Shown: piece by piece, positions 44,969 through 56,933 of the stretch
Layout of the letters: every line of letters starts with the position of its first letter
Position numbering within the stretch: the stretch's first letter is position 1
Source: Eublepharis macularius
Taxonomy: Eukaryota > Chordata > Lepidosauria > Squamata > Eublepharidae
NCBI RefSeq assembly: GCF_028583425.1
Contig: NC_072792.1
Location: forward strand, 16,109,676 to 16,173,675
Length of the DNA stretch: 64,000 nt
Direction: 5' to 3'
Notes under the pieces: model-generated
Seen by the model: the letters and a program-made list of their open reading frames with translations, nothing else
What the model was told of the DNA's origin: nothing
Databases searched by the model: none
Position numbers and translations under genes: made by a program

Positions 44969-45180
44969 TTGCCCTGACCTGGATGGCCCAGGCTAACTTG
45001 ATTCAGTCCGATTTTGAAAGCTAAGCAGGGTTGGCCTGGTTAGTGCTTAGAGGAGAGACCAGGGTCACCACACAGAGGCAGGCAATGGCAGGCCACCGCT
45101 GAACATGTCTTGCTTTGAAATATCCAGCAGGGGTCACCATAAGTCAGGTGCAACCTGTCAGCACTTCCAACCACCACCAA
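44969..45180 (+). mobile_element. 5S-derived SINE
   Basis: 'AAAGCTAAGCAGGGTTGGCC' 5S block, body ending 'GTCACCATAAGTCAGG'. Confidence 0.85.
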
Positions 45181-46235
45181 ACATTGATAATCTACTGCCC
45201 ATTCTGTCAGATGCACATAATGTTACACTCAATTGAGAGATGTGTGTTGGATCCAAACTAATGTGTTCACGAACAGAAAGGCATTTCTGTCTGTGGAGCC
45301 GAACCTTCCTACCTCCCCCCTCCCACTGAAGCCCACTGATCTCCCTGAAAAGCCAATCACGGGGGAAAGGGGACCCATGGGAATGGTATGGGGGTAAATC
45401 AGGGGTCTGCAACAGGAAGCAGGGACTAGCAGAACATTCTACTTCCCTTTCTGTAATAGAAAATTTAGTTTGGCTCCCCCCTTGTGTGTGTTGTGCATAT
45501 AAGGCTCCAAGCAATTGCTTGAAGCCTTGTGTACATATGTCTGACCGTGGATGGAAACTAAGGTTGGTATTGCAAATATACAAACACAAAGGCACCATAC
45601 AAACAAATGTCTGTACCTGTGTGTGCGCAGCACAATAACATATGCCACAATATATTTTCCAGTCTTAAGTTGTTGTCACACATCTTTTGTTGTTAGCCAC
45701 TAACAGTTTGGTTATTTCCATTCCGTAATACACCAATTAAAAATCATAGGTTTTAGAATATAGACAAAATATCCTCTTATATAGACTTGACTTTTTAACT
45801 CAAACCCTATTAGATAAGAATTTTGCCACTGATGATATCATCTTTTCAAAAAAATGAAATCACAAAGTTGAACACAACAGACTTCTCTGTAGCTTGCACG
45901 TAAATGTCCACATTCTCCGATTATTCAAACTTATTTGGGACTGTCCCTATTTTCTGAATCCTATTCCTCAAAAACCAGTGATCGTATTTTGCCTTTGAGG
46001 ATGTCTTTTAAGCATTTTTTAAAAAAAAATGTACACACACATTCATTAGAGATGTCCTTGACAGAGACGTACCATAGTAAAATACCTGAGCGTGGATGCA
46101 CGTTGCACATATGTGCAGTCGTGTATTCCTTGATATGTATGGCTAATTGCCTGCCATTTCATGCCGGGAAGGCCCATTTTGAACAGAACAATCCTGTGTT
46201 TCTAGCATATCATGAACAGAAAGAACAGAGACTCT
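45181..46235. other. No recognised feature
   Basis: Unique-looking. The frame at 45935-46534 runs through the following MITE and is not considered coding. Confidence 0.4.
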
Positions 46236-46342
46236 GGCCGTTTCCACACGGCTTACCTTGTTCCGGGAAACAGCAAAGCCTTGCACGAAATCACGCGAGA
46301 TTTCGCTGTTTTCCAGAACAAGGTAAGCCGTGTGGAAACGGC
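46236..46342. mobile_element. Foldback MITE, GGCCGTTTCCACACGG family
   Basis: GGCCGTTTCCACACGGCTTA pairs with the right end; a second pairing is 'ACCTTGTTC' with 'GAACAAGGT', then GAAA-rich centre. TCT on both sides. Confidence 0.82.
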
Positions 46343-46529
46343 TCTGTTTCGGAATGGCGTGAACACACCCAGTCTATATTAACTCTTTTTTCATTGTTTA
46401 AAGAGAAAATGCCAGTGCAGACCGAAACATTGCTAATTGTAAGTGTTCTACAGTCAGATCCACTAAATGATCTGCATTGTGTTCATTTCTTCTTATTACT
46501 AAAGAAAATTAATAGGGTCAGCTTGATAA

Positions 46530-47052
46530 CATAGACCTGACCCTGATAGCCCAGGTGAGCCTGATTTCATCAGATTTCCAAAGCTAAACAGGGTCGATCT
46601 TGGTTAATAATTGAATGGGAGATCTCCATCGAAGACCAGGGTTAAAGGGACAGGCAATATGAAACCACCTTTGTTAGTCTCTTGTCATGAAAATAATAAC
46701 AACAACAGCATTCGATTTATATACTGCTCTTCAAGACAACTTAACGCCCCTCTCAGAGCGGTTTACAAAGTGTGTTATTATTATCCCAACAATCACCCTG
46801 TGAGGTGGGTAGGGTTCTGAGAAGCTCTGACTGATCTAAGGTGAGGTGAATGGGGCTCAGAGAGCTCTGAGAGAGCTGTGACTGACCCAAGTTCACCCAG
46901 CTGGCTTCAAGCAGAGGAGTGCGGAATCAAACCTGGTTCTCCAGATTAGAGTCCTGCTGCTCTTTAACTACTGCACCAAACTGAAGATGGACTGCCAGGG
47001 GTTGACATAAGGCAGCTATGATTTGAGGGTACGCTCCATCACCAATATTTGG
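46530..47052 (+). mobile_element. 5S-derived SINE interrupted by a tRNA-derived SINE
   Basis: The 5S head and C box ('GAATGGGAGATCTCCATC') end at 'CTCTTGTCATGAAAA' near 46688. The remaining tail 'CCAGGGGTTGACATAAGGC' resumes at about 46990. Confidence 0.85.
46689..46983 (-). mobile_element. Sauria-type SINE nested in a 5S SINE
   Basis: Minus strand; tail 'AATAACAACAACAGCATTCG' at left, A-box complement 'ACTACTGCACCAAACTG' at right. Longer than usual because the 'GGTGAGG...GAGAGCTCTGAGAGAG' section is partly duplicated. Confidence 0.85.
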
Positions 47053-47698
47053 GGGAAAGGATGGAGTGCGGAGAACGTTCCAAGATTGATCCTTGGTATA
47101 TGAAAGAATGCCACTGTTTTCATTTAGTAAAGCTCGTAATGTCTCTTGAGCACTGAAGACTTCTGATTATGCCATTACAGGTCATGGGACATTGTATAGT
47201 CTGGTGTTTTTTCATTAGCTGTTGCTTGCCAAGACTCTCAACAAAGGATCCTTTAAAATTCAAGGCCTGACTTGTCCCATGATCAGTCTTAAACTGGATT
47301 TAATCAGCATTAGAAAATCCAGCAGAAGTCCCAAGCATCCCTGAGAAACGATAATTGAATTGGCAGTACAGATGGTCTCAAGATTTGGGATAACTATTTC
47401 TGTTGTTATTCCGAGATGGAAACAGTTGGCTAGCTGGAACAATCTTAGTAAATACAGCATCCTCTGTACTCTATTAGCCACTGTAAGGTTGCACAGGGTA
47501 GTCATTCCCTGCACAGACGCGTAGGAATGGATTGAAACAATGCAAGGGGTAATTTTGTCACAAATAACACAGCGTGCTGATGTTAATGGAACCACCACAG
47601 TAGAACCAGATGATGATGATGTGGTGCTGGAGAAGGAAGTCAGCAGCAATTAATCCTAATTCTGAAAGATCATTTCTCAAAGTGAAACAACAGGACGT
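47053..47698. other. Unrecognised sequence with a 129-codon frame
   Basis: The frame on the complement of 47260-47649 is serine/leucine-rich and unrecognised. Possibly a decayed retroelement; no firm assignment. Confidence 0.35.
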
Positions 47699-47875
47699 TA
47701 TAGAATCATAGAATCATCAAGTTGGAAGGGGTCTTACAGACCATCTAGTCCACCCTCCTGCCCAATGCAGGAACAGCCTAAAGCATCCCTAACAGTTATT
47801 TGTCCAGATGCTCCTTGAAGACTGCCAATGAAGGGGAACCCACCACATTTCCAGGCAGCCAATGCCACGGCTGCA
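47699..47875 (-). mobile_element. CR1 LINE 3' end
   Basis: On the minus strand it ends 'CTTCCAACTTGATGATTCTATGATTCTAT' type sequence (complement of 47699-47727), the classical CR1 tail of ATTCTATG repeats, preceded by 'GTGGACTAGATGGTCTG'. Confidence 0.92.
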
Positions 47876-47941
47876 ATTTATTATGAGTAACACCTTACTT
47901 CAGTAAATGGGGGGACTTAGAAACTCTAGCAACGTGGCTGA

Positions 47942-48059
47942 GGGCCAAGCTACAAGTGACAAATGACACTTGAACGGCAAGTGTATTTCTCCCTGTTCAC
48001 TTGCCCTCCACTCAATCCACTTGCCGTTCAAGTGTCATTTGTCACTTGTAGCTTGGCCC
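47942..48059. mobile_element. 118-bp palindromic MITE, GGGCCAAGCTACA family
   Basis: Third 118-bp copy, with its asymmetric centre in the opposite orientation to the other two. Flanks TGA / TCA. Confidence 0.87.
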
Positions 48060-48273
48060 TCAGATAATATTTAAATGACCCAACCACATGGGCAAATTGC
48101 ATGGCACCTGCAGAGTGGACAGTTATGTGGACAGTTTTCACAAGGAAAAACCCATATGACTGACCCCATAATGTTACTCTTCACCACCTAGGAGTCATTC
48201 ATAATACAGTAGGTCCACACAACTATAGAGTCCTTCAGTTTTATCTTGATTTATTTTCCCTCAAACTGGAAAA

Positions 48274-48525
48274 GATAATAACAACAACATTTGATTTATA
48301 TACCCCCTTTCAGGACAACTTAATGCCCACTTAGAGCAATTTACAAAGTATGTTATTATTATCCTCATGACAATCACCCTGTGAGGTAGGTGAGGCTGAG
48401 AGAGCTCCAAGAAGCTATGACTGACTCAAGGTCACCCAGGTGGCTTCCAGCAGAGGAGTGGGGAATCAAACCTGGTTCTCCAAATTAGAGTCCTGCTGCT
48501 CTTAACCACTACACCAAACTGGCTG
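48274..48525 (-). mobile_element. Sauria-type tRNA-derived SINE
   Basis: Full-length minus-strand copy, 'ATAATAACAACAACATTTGA' tail to 'AACCACTACACCAAACTGGC' head. Confidence 0.92.
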
Positions 48526-48865
48526 TATGTCAAAGCCAAAGTTAAGTACCTTTAGAGACCATTAACATCAATAGAAGAGTTAGGGACATACACTGAAATC
48601 AGTGAGACTTAGGGTATCGATCAAAAGCTTCAGAAATAATTTTGGTTCGCTGATTTTTGCTATTAGATTCATATATATATTTATATTTTTATGTTTATAT
48701 GGTATACACCTAGATAGGATTTTTTTAATGTAGTGTATAAAATGGTTCAAAATACAGAATCACAATTTCCATTGACACAAGCGAAAAACAAAATCAAAGC
48801 TGTAAGTTTCAGCAGAAATGAAAAATTCAAAAGCATCCATATGGTAAAGGCACTCCTGAGATGGA
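48526..48865. other. No recognised feature
   Basis: AT-rich with short TA runs near 48672-48700. Confidence 0.45.
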
Positions 48866-49067
48866 GAGCCAGGCTACAAGTGATGCCTGACACAGGTTGG
48901 ACTCTTGTCAACTTTCCTCAAGTTTTGATGGGAAATGTAGGCATCCTGATCTTGCAGCTGTAATGGAGAGCCAAGCTGTAAAACCAGGACGCCTACATTT
49001 CCCATCAAAACTTGAGGGAGGCTGACAAGTGTCCAACCTATGTCAGGCATCACTTGTAGCTTGGCTC
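48866..49067. mobile_element. 202-bp palindromic MITE, GAGCCAGGCTACAAGTGA
   Basis: Arms complementary throughout; interior identical in plan to 31841-32042 ('CCTCAAGTTTTGATGGGAAA' in each). TSD not preserved. Confidence 0.85.
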
Positions 49068-49164
49068 TGGGTGTTTCAGTGCTTTCATGAACTCATAGGA
49101 AAAGCCTGGGCCTTCTCAGAGAGCTCTCCAAAAGGTTGAGAAAGACCCAACATGATCTAAACTG

Positions 49165-49580
49165 AACAATGATACCTTATACTGAGTAAGCCCATTGGTT
49201 TATCAAGGTCATTCTTATCTACTCTAACTGGCAGTGGCTCTCAAAAAAAATTAGGTGCAAGTAGAGTTTCCAGCCTCCAAGTGGTGGCTGGAGATCTCCT
49301 GGAATTAAAACAGATCTCCAAGCTTCAGAGATCAGTTCCCCTGGAGCAAACGGCTGCGTTCAAGGGTAGATACTATGGCATTATACTCAGTTCAGGACTT
49401 TTGGCTCCCCAAACACTGCCCTATGGACCCACCCCAAAATCTCCAGAAATTTCCCAACTCGGAGTTGGCAACCTTCGGTAAAAGGCTTCACATCACCTAT
49501 CTTGAACGGATCCTTTCAACAGGAGATTCCAGGGACTGAATCTGGGATCTTCTCCTTCCAAAGCAGATACTCCATCACGG
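49165..49580 (-). mobile_element. tRNA-derived SINE split by a MITE
   Basis: The left part 'ATACCTTATACTGAGTAAGC' and right part 'CAGGGACTGAATCTGGGATC' are the two halves of the family seen intact at 13925. Confidence 0.65.
49262..49476. mobile_element. hAT-like MITE, TAGAGTTTCCAGCC (TAGGGTTGCC family)
   Basis: 215 bp; ends TAGAGTTTCC and GGCAACCTTC. 8-bp flanks GGTGCAAG / GGTAAAAG (6 of 8). Confidence 0.72.
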
Positions 49581-51875
49581 ATCTAAAAACCCTCCCAAAT
49601 CAGATGGGCGTTGTCCATCTCTGATTAAAACAAACAAGGAATAATCTGGAACCTTAAAGAATAACAGATAGGGTGGAGTGGATTTTCTCTGTTCTGTTCC
49701 ATTATTGTTCTAGACATTTGCCGTGTGTTTCAGAGGCTTACTGCTTCTGTATCTGGAAGCTCCTTTTACTCAACAGGGCTAGTAGCCGGCGATGGAACTT
49801 GTCATAAATAAGAGCCACTTGGCCTTGGGAAAATATACATAACTGTACTGCAGCAACACACTTGTTAGCCTAACTTGTCATGGAAAACATTGCTGTTTTT
49901 GCTACAATAATCACTTAACATGCCTACGGGCCCTCTGGAATTTGTCGTTGTAGTGTAAAATCAGATTACGGCTAAGGGCTAGACACTGATACATCAACTG
50001 GAGGCCTCTAACTTCAAACACACCAATGTTACTTTTTTTTTAAGTCGGAGGCTGTTGGAAGGGTCATTCTTGGCAAACATCTCATAACAACAGCTGCCAA
50101 TCATTTTGACAGAAATGGGGGGGAAATCTTGTCCCCAGAAGCAATTAGGGTCCACACTGCTAGAGAACTGAAACCAGAAAGCTCTATATATTATGACTGT
50201 GAAACAGCTGTATTGGAGAAGGATAAAACTGGAAATAGATTATGAATTACTCTTGCTACTCCTTGCTAGAGGCGATAATGTAATGCAGGTGCATATTTGC
50301 AACACAGAGGGGTATCTTAATACCCACTTTCCATGCAACTCCTGTCGGCAAAGGAACATATTTCCAGCTGTGAGCATGCATATGGCTTTTGCTACTCTTC
50401 ATCCTAGGGCTGTGTGGAACAAAAGCCAGGCGGATGTGATAGTGTAATAAGCAAGCGTAACACGCAGGCTACAGAGGCAACATTTCACATCTTTCCCCTG
50501 TTGTTAGCTCCCAGTGGTTGGATATAAGAATCCCAAACTGATATCTAAATTTCCCCCTCCATAGACAGAAACACATTACATCAACACCAGGGGAGCTTAA
50601 CTCTCAGGCTGCTAAAAGAACCACTCAAGATCTTATTTAATTATATTTAAAAAACTAACACAAAGGACCTGTAAACCACACACAAGATAATCAAGAACGG
50701 GACTGACACCTACCAGAAGAAAGCAAGCTTGTTCTTGCTGCTCTGCTACTAGCAAACAGCCAGCACAGGACATGGGCTGGAGTTGATTAGACTGTAAAGC
50801 TAAATTTATGGTCCTCATATGTTGAAAGGACCTCTAGAGGTTATTTTTATGCGGGAAGAAGGTGAGAAGATGCTGAAATAGGTAGACAACACTATATATG
50901 TTTCGTGCACACAAACACAAGCACGCACACGCCACCACCCCCACACCAAATGAGGAATGACAAAACAAAACAAAAAATAGTTTTCATGCTTGACATAATT
51001 TCCCTGTGGCATTGTGCCACCTCCAGAAAGACATCTATAACTCTTCTCCTGCTTGAAACAATCTCCAGCATGCCAGTCTGCCTAATGACGGAGGTACCCC
51101 CTGACGGTGCTTAACATTTAAGAATGCTGGAGCACCACGTTTGCCCAAACAACCTTTTTCCATTTACCGTACCTCAAAGGCCTTCTAATTTTTCTTCAGA
51201 GACAGAAATCCTTTAAGCCCATTGTATCCTTAGGCTACAAATTTACTGAGATTTAGGTTTCCAATAAGAGCGTCAAGATGAATGCCACCTTCTCATTTAT
51301 GAATCAATTTTTGCCCATCGGCTTTTCAGCGTTATTACTTTTTATTTTATTTTGTACTCAAAGGGCCAAACCTCAAAAATATATATGCTGGGGGGGGGGG
51401 GGGGAAGCACAAGAGGACAACATTGAAACTGGGCTAGAAGAAAAACCTGCGACTAGCTGGCTGGCAACCCACAGAAGTAGGGGGACATGGAGGGGCATTG
51501 TCACGCTAGAGTGACATCACTTCCAGGGGAAAACTGGAAGTGACATCATACCTCTCTAGGAATCACCAGAAACAGAAAGGTAAAACCACAGCATTTCTAG
51601 CAATTCCTAGAGAGGACTGGTATCACTTCTAAGTTTTCCACGGAAGTGGCATCATGCTATATCCTGTAGAGTTCCCACCACCATCATTTTTCACCTGCTG
51701 GTCACAGAAGCAATGGTAGGAAACAGAAGTCCTACTTGTGACCCATTTTCTCTTCAATGCACTACATTCAGATTTCCTGCAGAACACATGTTCTCCAGCC
51801 CAATTTCTCTTCCCAATCTGTCTTACTTCTCTCATCAGCATTTCACCACAACTATGAAAATATGTTATTTCTTAG
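49581..51875. other. Long unique stretch
   Basis: No repeat family or gene recognised except a poly(G) run at 51390-51403. Includes low-scoring open frames only. Confidence 0.4.
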
Positions 51876-52171
51876 GTAAAGGTAGTCCCCTGTGCAAGCA
51901 CTGAGTTATTTCTGACCCATGGAGGGACGTCACATCACGACTTTTTCTTGGCAGACTTTTGTTACGGGGTGGTTTGCCATTGCCTTCCCCAGTCATCTAC
52001 ACTTTACCCTCAGGAAACTGGGTACTCATTTTACCGACCTCGGAAGGATGGAAGGCTGAGTCAACCTTGAGCCGGCTACCTGAACCTGGCTTCTGCCAGG
52101 ATTGAACTCAGGTCATGAGCAGAGCTTGGACTGCAGTACTGCAGCTCACCACTCTGCGCCACGGGGCTCTT
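51876..52171 (-). mobile_element. tRNA-derived SINE, 'GTGGCGCAGAGTGG' family
   Basis: Minus strand: A box CCCGTGGCGCAGAGTGGTGA, B box 'GAGTTCAATCCTGG', body 'CCTTCCGAGGTCGGTAAAAT', tail 'AGGGGACTACCTTTACC'. Full length and well preserved. Confidence 0.9.
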
Positions 52172-53481
52172 ATGTTATTCATTAGTAATGTTGTATACCA
52201 TGTTTCTATATTATGCTTGTAAGTGTTTAGAAACGTCTTTCCTTAGCTGTAATTCAAGCAGCACAATCCTGCTGACACCTCAATCTATCTTTCGGGAGGC
52301 TTTGGTTTAAATGAAGATGACTTGGCAGCTGGCAAAAAAAAATTGTAATAAAGTTGCAGATGATAAAAACACACACATTTGTTTGACTGAAAAGCCTGCA
52401 AATCTCCATGTTCTCAAAGCTGCCCCTCTTCCCAGCTACATTTTCATAAGTAAATGAACAGCTTATACAGTTGACCTTTAGTAGTTATAGGTTTGCAGTG
52501 TTATGATTGTGTGTGTGTGGGAGGGGGGGGAGTAATTTCTCTCATTATATTTGAAATACATGGGTATGCTCTGAATAGTGCAGTCCTTTCTAGCATAGTT
52601 ACTTCCTTGTAAACCCATTGGCTTCCATTGCAGTTCTGCCATGTCTATAAGACAGAGCTGTTCCACCAGGCCTATGCTGGTGGCTGAGACACTGGTGAAT
52701 TGTCCTCCCTTGTATGTATGTATGTATGTATACACACACACACACACACAAATATCAATATTAGAGTTAAACTACAGTTTCAAAAGACATGGAATACCAT
52801 ATATATGATAATACGGACAAAGAATCTCCAGTTATTCACTTATTTATAAACGTGTGTTTAAGTAAAATAAATTTTTAGCCTAACATCAAGAATTTTATAT
52901 ACTAAGAGCCAAATGGCCCTGATCTGTGGATGCTTAAATCCAGAGACTGGAACAATGAATGGACAAGACAGATCTTCCTACACACCTTAAAAATGTTCCA
53001 GGTTTGCAGAAAAATCTGAAATCTAAAAAAAATATATTTGGGGTTTAAAAAAATCCCAAATTGATAAAAGAAACTGCTGTAGCTTCAAGAACCAGATGCC
53101 CTCAATGGTTGTTGCTAGGCAACCAGAACAGTATTCCGAGCTTGGTTTCTGTCAGGAAAAGGCAGGGTGGGTGGCGAGGCCCTTCCCAGGGCTGTTGGGG
53201 TCTTTGAGGAAGGACTCGATGGGGCCAGGCCCAGAAACAAAGCATTGACAACTTGCTCCCACATGACTTGCCTGACTCACCCAGGCCTGGCTGCTTGCTA
53301 CTGCTCAACAGCAATACAAACAAAACGCTGTGGAAACTGGCTAATAATTACTGTTTACACAAGGTGCTTTATAACCATTTGAACACTGAAAAATAATTAG
53401 TACAATTGGCAAAACGTCTGCAATTTGTTATAAAGTGCTCTTACGTCCAATATTTCAGTTGCCGTCACAATGAAGGCCCAC
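52172..53481. other. Mostly unique sequence
   Basis: A (GTAT)n-(CA)n compound microsatellite lies at about 52712-52751. An RFX X-box-like palindrome GTTGCTAGGCAAC is at 53111-53123, before a GC-richer stretch to about 53260. No exon recognised. Confidence 0.4.
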
Positions 53482-53488
53482 AAGATAG

Positions 53489-53753
53489 CCAGTTTGGTGT
53501 AGTGGTTAAGAGCGCAGGACTCTAATCTGGAGAGCCGGGTTTGATTCCCCACTCCTCCACTTGAAGCCAGCTGGGTGACCTTGGGCGAGTCACAGCTCTC
53601 TGGAGGTCTCTCAGCCCCTACCTCACAGGGTGATTGTTGTGGGGTAATAATGGCATACTTTGTAAAGTGCTCTGAGTGGGCATTAAGTTGTCCTGAAGGG
53701 CAGTATATAAATCAAATGTTGTTCTTGTTCTTGTTGTTATTATTATTATTATT
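53489..53753 (+). mobile_element. Sauria-type tRNA-derived SINE
   Basis: 'CCAGTTTGGTGTAGTGGTTA' head, (GTT)/(ATT) tail. TSD AAGATAG (53482-53488, 53754-53760). Near-consensus copy, probably young. Confidence 0.94.
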
Positions 53754-53760
53754 AAGATAG

Positions 53761-54340
53761 TAGATAGCAGATAGCTTAAATAATAAATTCCAACACAGAA
53801 CAGATGGTGCCTCCCGTGTTGAGCTTCTCTTGCAGCTGGCTGAGGGGTAGCCCTGTGTTCATTCCTCGTTTCAACATTAGCTTTTATCAAAACTATGATT
53901 TCCCCATAAGATAATTAGTTTATTCATAAGGCACAACAGTGTCAGCTCTTATTCGATAATGTTTCTAATCCATATTAGCCATTAGACCATTTCCCTCAGG
54001 AACAGTGTCTTCCAATACTTTCTTCTGGCAGCTGTCTGTTCTATGTTTAACCTCCTGAGAAACTGTTGAGATAACCAATGAAGTAGACCCATGAGCTCCT
54101 AGCAAGGGAAGAGAGGAGCATGTGCCACTTTGGGTCCCCATTAGCAAATAATCAAACACTAGCCAGGTTATGAAGCAAATATAACTACATTAACCCTTGT
54201 AGCATTAGTTTTTGTGATATTTCAGAAAGATTTCATCTCTATGCTTGACTTTAGACTTATCTTTGAATTTTCTGCTACTGTGCCCAGTTGTATCTGTTTT
54301 CACCTAATGTACTAACTGTTGTTCATTGTATTGTGTATTT
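53761..54340. other. No recognised feature
   Basis: Unique-looking sequence. Confidence 0.45.
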
Positions 54341-54683
54341 CGGGTTGCCAGGTCCCCTTACCCTCATGGGGGGTGGGAAGCCTGGCTCTTACCGCCTTCT
54401 TCCTGTGATGATGTCATTTCTGGTTGTGTGCGCGCTTCACCGTGGGTCAATTTGGGTCTCAAACAGGCCCAATTCAGCCCATTTGGGGCCCAAATTGGCC
54501 TGCAGCGAAGCATGAGAGCGCTCTTGGAGAGGCGCAATGACGTCAGTGATGCCGTCACCCTGCCCCAAGAGTGCACCTGGGAGGCCTGTTCCCAAGCCTC
54601 CCTCTCCCACCAGCTAAGTAAGTAGAGGTGGGGGGCGAAGGGTGAAAGCGGGGGAATCCTGTGCCCCCACCAGGGGAATGGCA
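54341..54683 (+). mobile_element. Long GTTGCCAGGTCCCC-type interspersed repeat
   Basis: CGGGTTGCCAGGTCCCCTTA start, GC-rich interior with inverted blocks ('CCAATTCAGCCC' / 'GGGCCCAAATTGG') and a TGACGTCA at 54538-54545. Longer copy of the family at 253-423. Confidence 0.65.
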
Positions 54684-54920
54684 TTCCTTTGTGAAATCCA
54701 CCTTGTCATGCTAACACAGCTTGGTTACTGTTTCACCCTGGCCGAATTTCATAACATCAGAAACATTAGACGGGCACTTCTTAGTTTTAACAACGTCGTT
54801 GTTATTGTTATAATGTTATAATGAAGAGACCACTGGATTTGGACTATTGACTAAAGTTAAAATCCTCACTGATCCTTAAAGCTTGTTTTACCTTGAGACA
54901 GTCAGTCTCTCAGCCTAACC

Positions 54921-55286
54921 CAGGGGTCCCCAACCTTTTTGAGCCTGCAGGCACATTTGGAATATTGAGAGGGGGTGGAATCCAACCCCAAAATAGCTGT
55001 CGTGGGAGACAGAGCCAAATGACTGCCATAGGAGGCAGAGCTGAATATTCCCCTCTTCACATTTCCTGGGAAGAAGGAAAGCCTGAAGAGGAAATGAAGC
55101 CACACAGTGACCAAGGAAAGCCCAGTTGCTTACCAGTCCCCCAGATCTTTCATTGGAAAACCTTTTCATTTGAATGAGGGCAGCCAATAACAATCTTTTC
55201 CTTACAATGGCCCCACATACCTTCTGAAATGCAAAGCAGGTTCTAAAGTGCCATGGTGCCCACAGGCACCACACTGGAGAACCCTC
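54921..55286. mobile_element. hAT-like MITE, CAGGGGTCCCCAACC termini
   Basis: CAGGGGTCCCCAACCTTTTT left; right end decayed (GGAGAACCCTC). 8-bp flanks GCCTAACC / ATCTAACC (6 of 8) with TA at positions 4-5, the Buster/Charlie-type target pattern. Confidence 0.78.
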
Positions 55287-55305
55287 ATCTAACCTATCTC
55301 ACAGA

Positions 55306-55447
55306 TATATTGTCGAAAACTTTCACACATTGACACATTGAAATGGAGAGATCTCTGTCTTTCGGTGCTACACCTCTGAAGATGCCAGTCACAGCTGCTG
55401 GCAAAACACCAGGAACTACAATGACATACAGCCCGGAAAATCTACAA
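55306..55447. mobile_element. Penelope-like insertion, short inverted copy
   Basis: Flanked by the exact 12-bp duplication CTATCTCACAGA (55294-55305, 55448-55459). The short left arm 'TTGTCGAAAACTTTCAC' is the minus-strand end and the rest is the plus-strand arm as at 1185-1329. Confidence 0.75.
55373..55413 (+). ncRNA. Hammerhead-ribozyme-like motif (inactivated)
   Basis: Same layout as 1241-1281, but GAAA is now AAAA (55403-55406) and the cleavage-site T is lost (CACC). Stem II keeps GCCAGT/GCTGGC with one wobble. Confidence 0.4.
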
Positions 55448-55510
55448 CTATCTCACAGAGTTGTTGTGAGGATACAACGTGATATCCCCTCAGATACTAC
55501 ACATAAAGTA

Positions 55511-56933
55511 GGAAGGAGATTCTCTACTTTGTTTCACTCTCTATTTGCCTGTCCTAAATCACCTCTGTGGGACAGCCCCCCCCCCATATTTTCTCTTGTG
55601 GGTGAGAAGGCAGCTGAAATACCAATTTCGCCCTGACAAACAGCACAAATGGCAGTCTTTCACTGTTCTGATTTCTTTTGCAGCTTCCAAAGACTACCTT
55701 TCATTAAAAAAAAATAAGTGAGAGGAAAGAGAAGGCCACATCTTTCTTGGGCTCTCATAGGCACTAATCTATGCTGGTTTCAGAATGTCACAGAATTATG
55801 CACCACTGTGATGTGTGTGTTAGGAAAAAGCTCAAATAAAAATCCTCAGAGTTGCCAGTGCTTGCATAGCAACACACGTGTTGCATAGTAAACAGGAGGA
55901 AAAGCCATTTTCAAAGGTTATCTGAAAGCATGTTAAATAGTTGACTATTCAACGAAGCGAAAAATAGATCCAGCGGATGAAATAATAAAACTCCAGGGAC
56001 AACACATCCACACACTATTTAGCAGAGAATGAGGTTCTGTAGAAACGGCAACAGAAGCAATGTTTCCTATGGTACTTATGGAAAATGATTGCATGCAAGC
56101 AAAGACCAGTGAAACATTAAACTATTCAGCAGCAGCTGTTTAGAGCTTTTTTGCTAAGAAGATGCACACAGCTGCATTTCAGGGCCGGTAATGCCTCTTT
56201 AGTTTATTCCTTTTCTGAAGCTGTTTCACATATAAGATTTCAGAGGCAAATATTATGCTCACTTGAAAAATACATTACAGTTCTATTGTAAGCAGTTGTT
56301 TTGTTAAAAGGCGCACACTAACATGGTTTAATGAAACCTTACACTGGGTTTGGTCCAAATGTGCCTTGTAGGTTTAGAAATGCACCACTTAATATTCAGA
56401 ATGAATGTGTGCGTGTGTGTGTGGGGGGTGCACGCGCACATCCAGATAAACTGCTTAGAATGGTAATTTATTATAGACTTGTACATGGTAAATCTCCAAG
56501 TTTCCCCGCCTTTCCATCAACAAAGAGAGATATTTAATTTAATCCCTCATCCTCTCCTTGTCTGAAATAAGCTGATGGTAAGTCTTCTTCTACAGTCGTG
56601 CACTTAAAATAATGTCACTGTCAAGTACCACCCCGGCAAGCCAGAAAATTACATACTGCCACACTCTTCATGTAGCTTTTGACACGCTAATATTTTCATT
56701 TCATTTTATGACCATAACACAGAACTTTTTCCCCTATAAAAATGTTGTTCAACAAGAACTGGGAAATATATTTTATAAAGTGGGGTGTACAGATAAATAA
56801 TCCATCTGAAGGGAACAGACATTTCCATTTCTTCCTGTGCCTTCCTCCAAATTTGGAAAATGTACACAGCATTTTACATTACCCATACAATATGCAATGT
56901 TAAGGTCATCAAAGCAGGACAGTGGCTGTTTTC
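55511..56933. other. No recognised gene or repeat
   Basis: AT-rich unique sequence with a short alternating GT/GC run at 56405-56440. Confidence 0.45.

Larger units (their letters stand above)
54855..55510 (+). mobile_element. tRNA-derived SINE broken by two insertions
   Basis: 'GACAGTCAGTCTCTCAGCC' before 54920, CTATCTCACAGA at 55294-55305, and 'GTTGTTGTGAGGATACAACG' after 55459 are consecutive parts of one SINE. A hAT element and a Penelope-like element entered it 12 nt or fewer apart. Confidence 0.7.

Noticed and set aside
45935..46534. 199-codon open frame
   Set aside because: It reads through the 107-bp foldback MITE at 46236-46342 and both arms of its stem, so an ancestral gene would not have this frame.
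47260..47649. 129-codon frame on the minus strand
   Set aside because: Low-complexity serine start and no family resemblance; considered chance or decayed retroelement.
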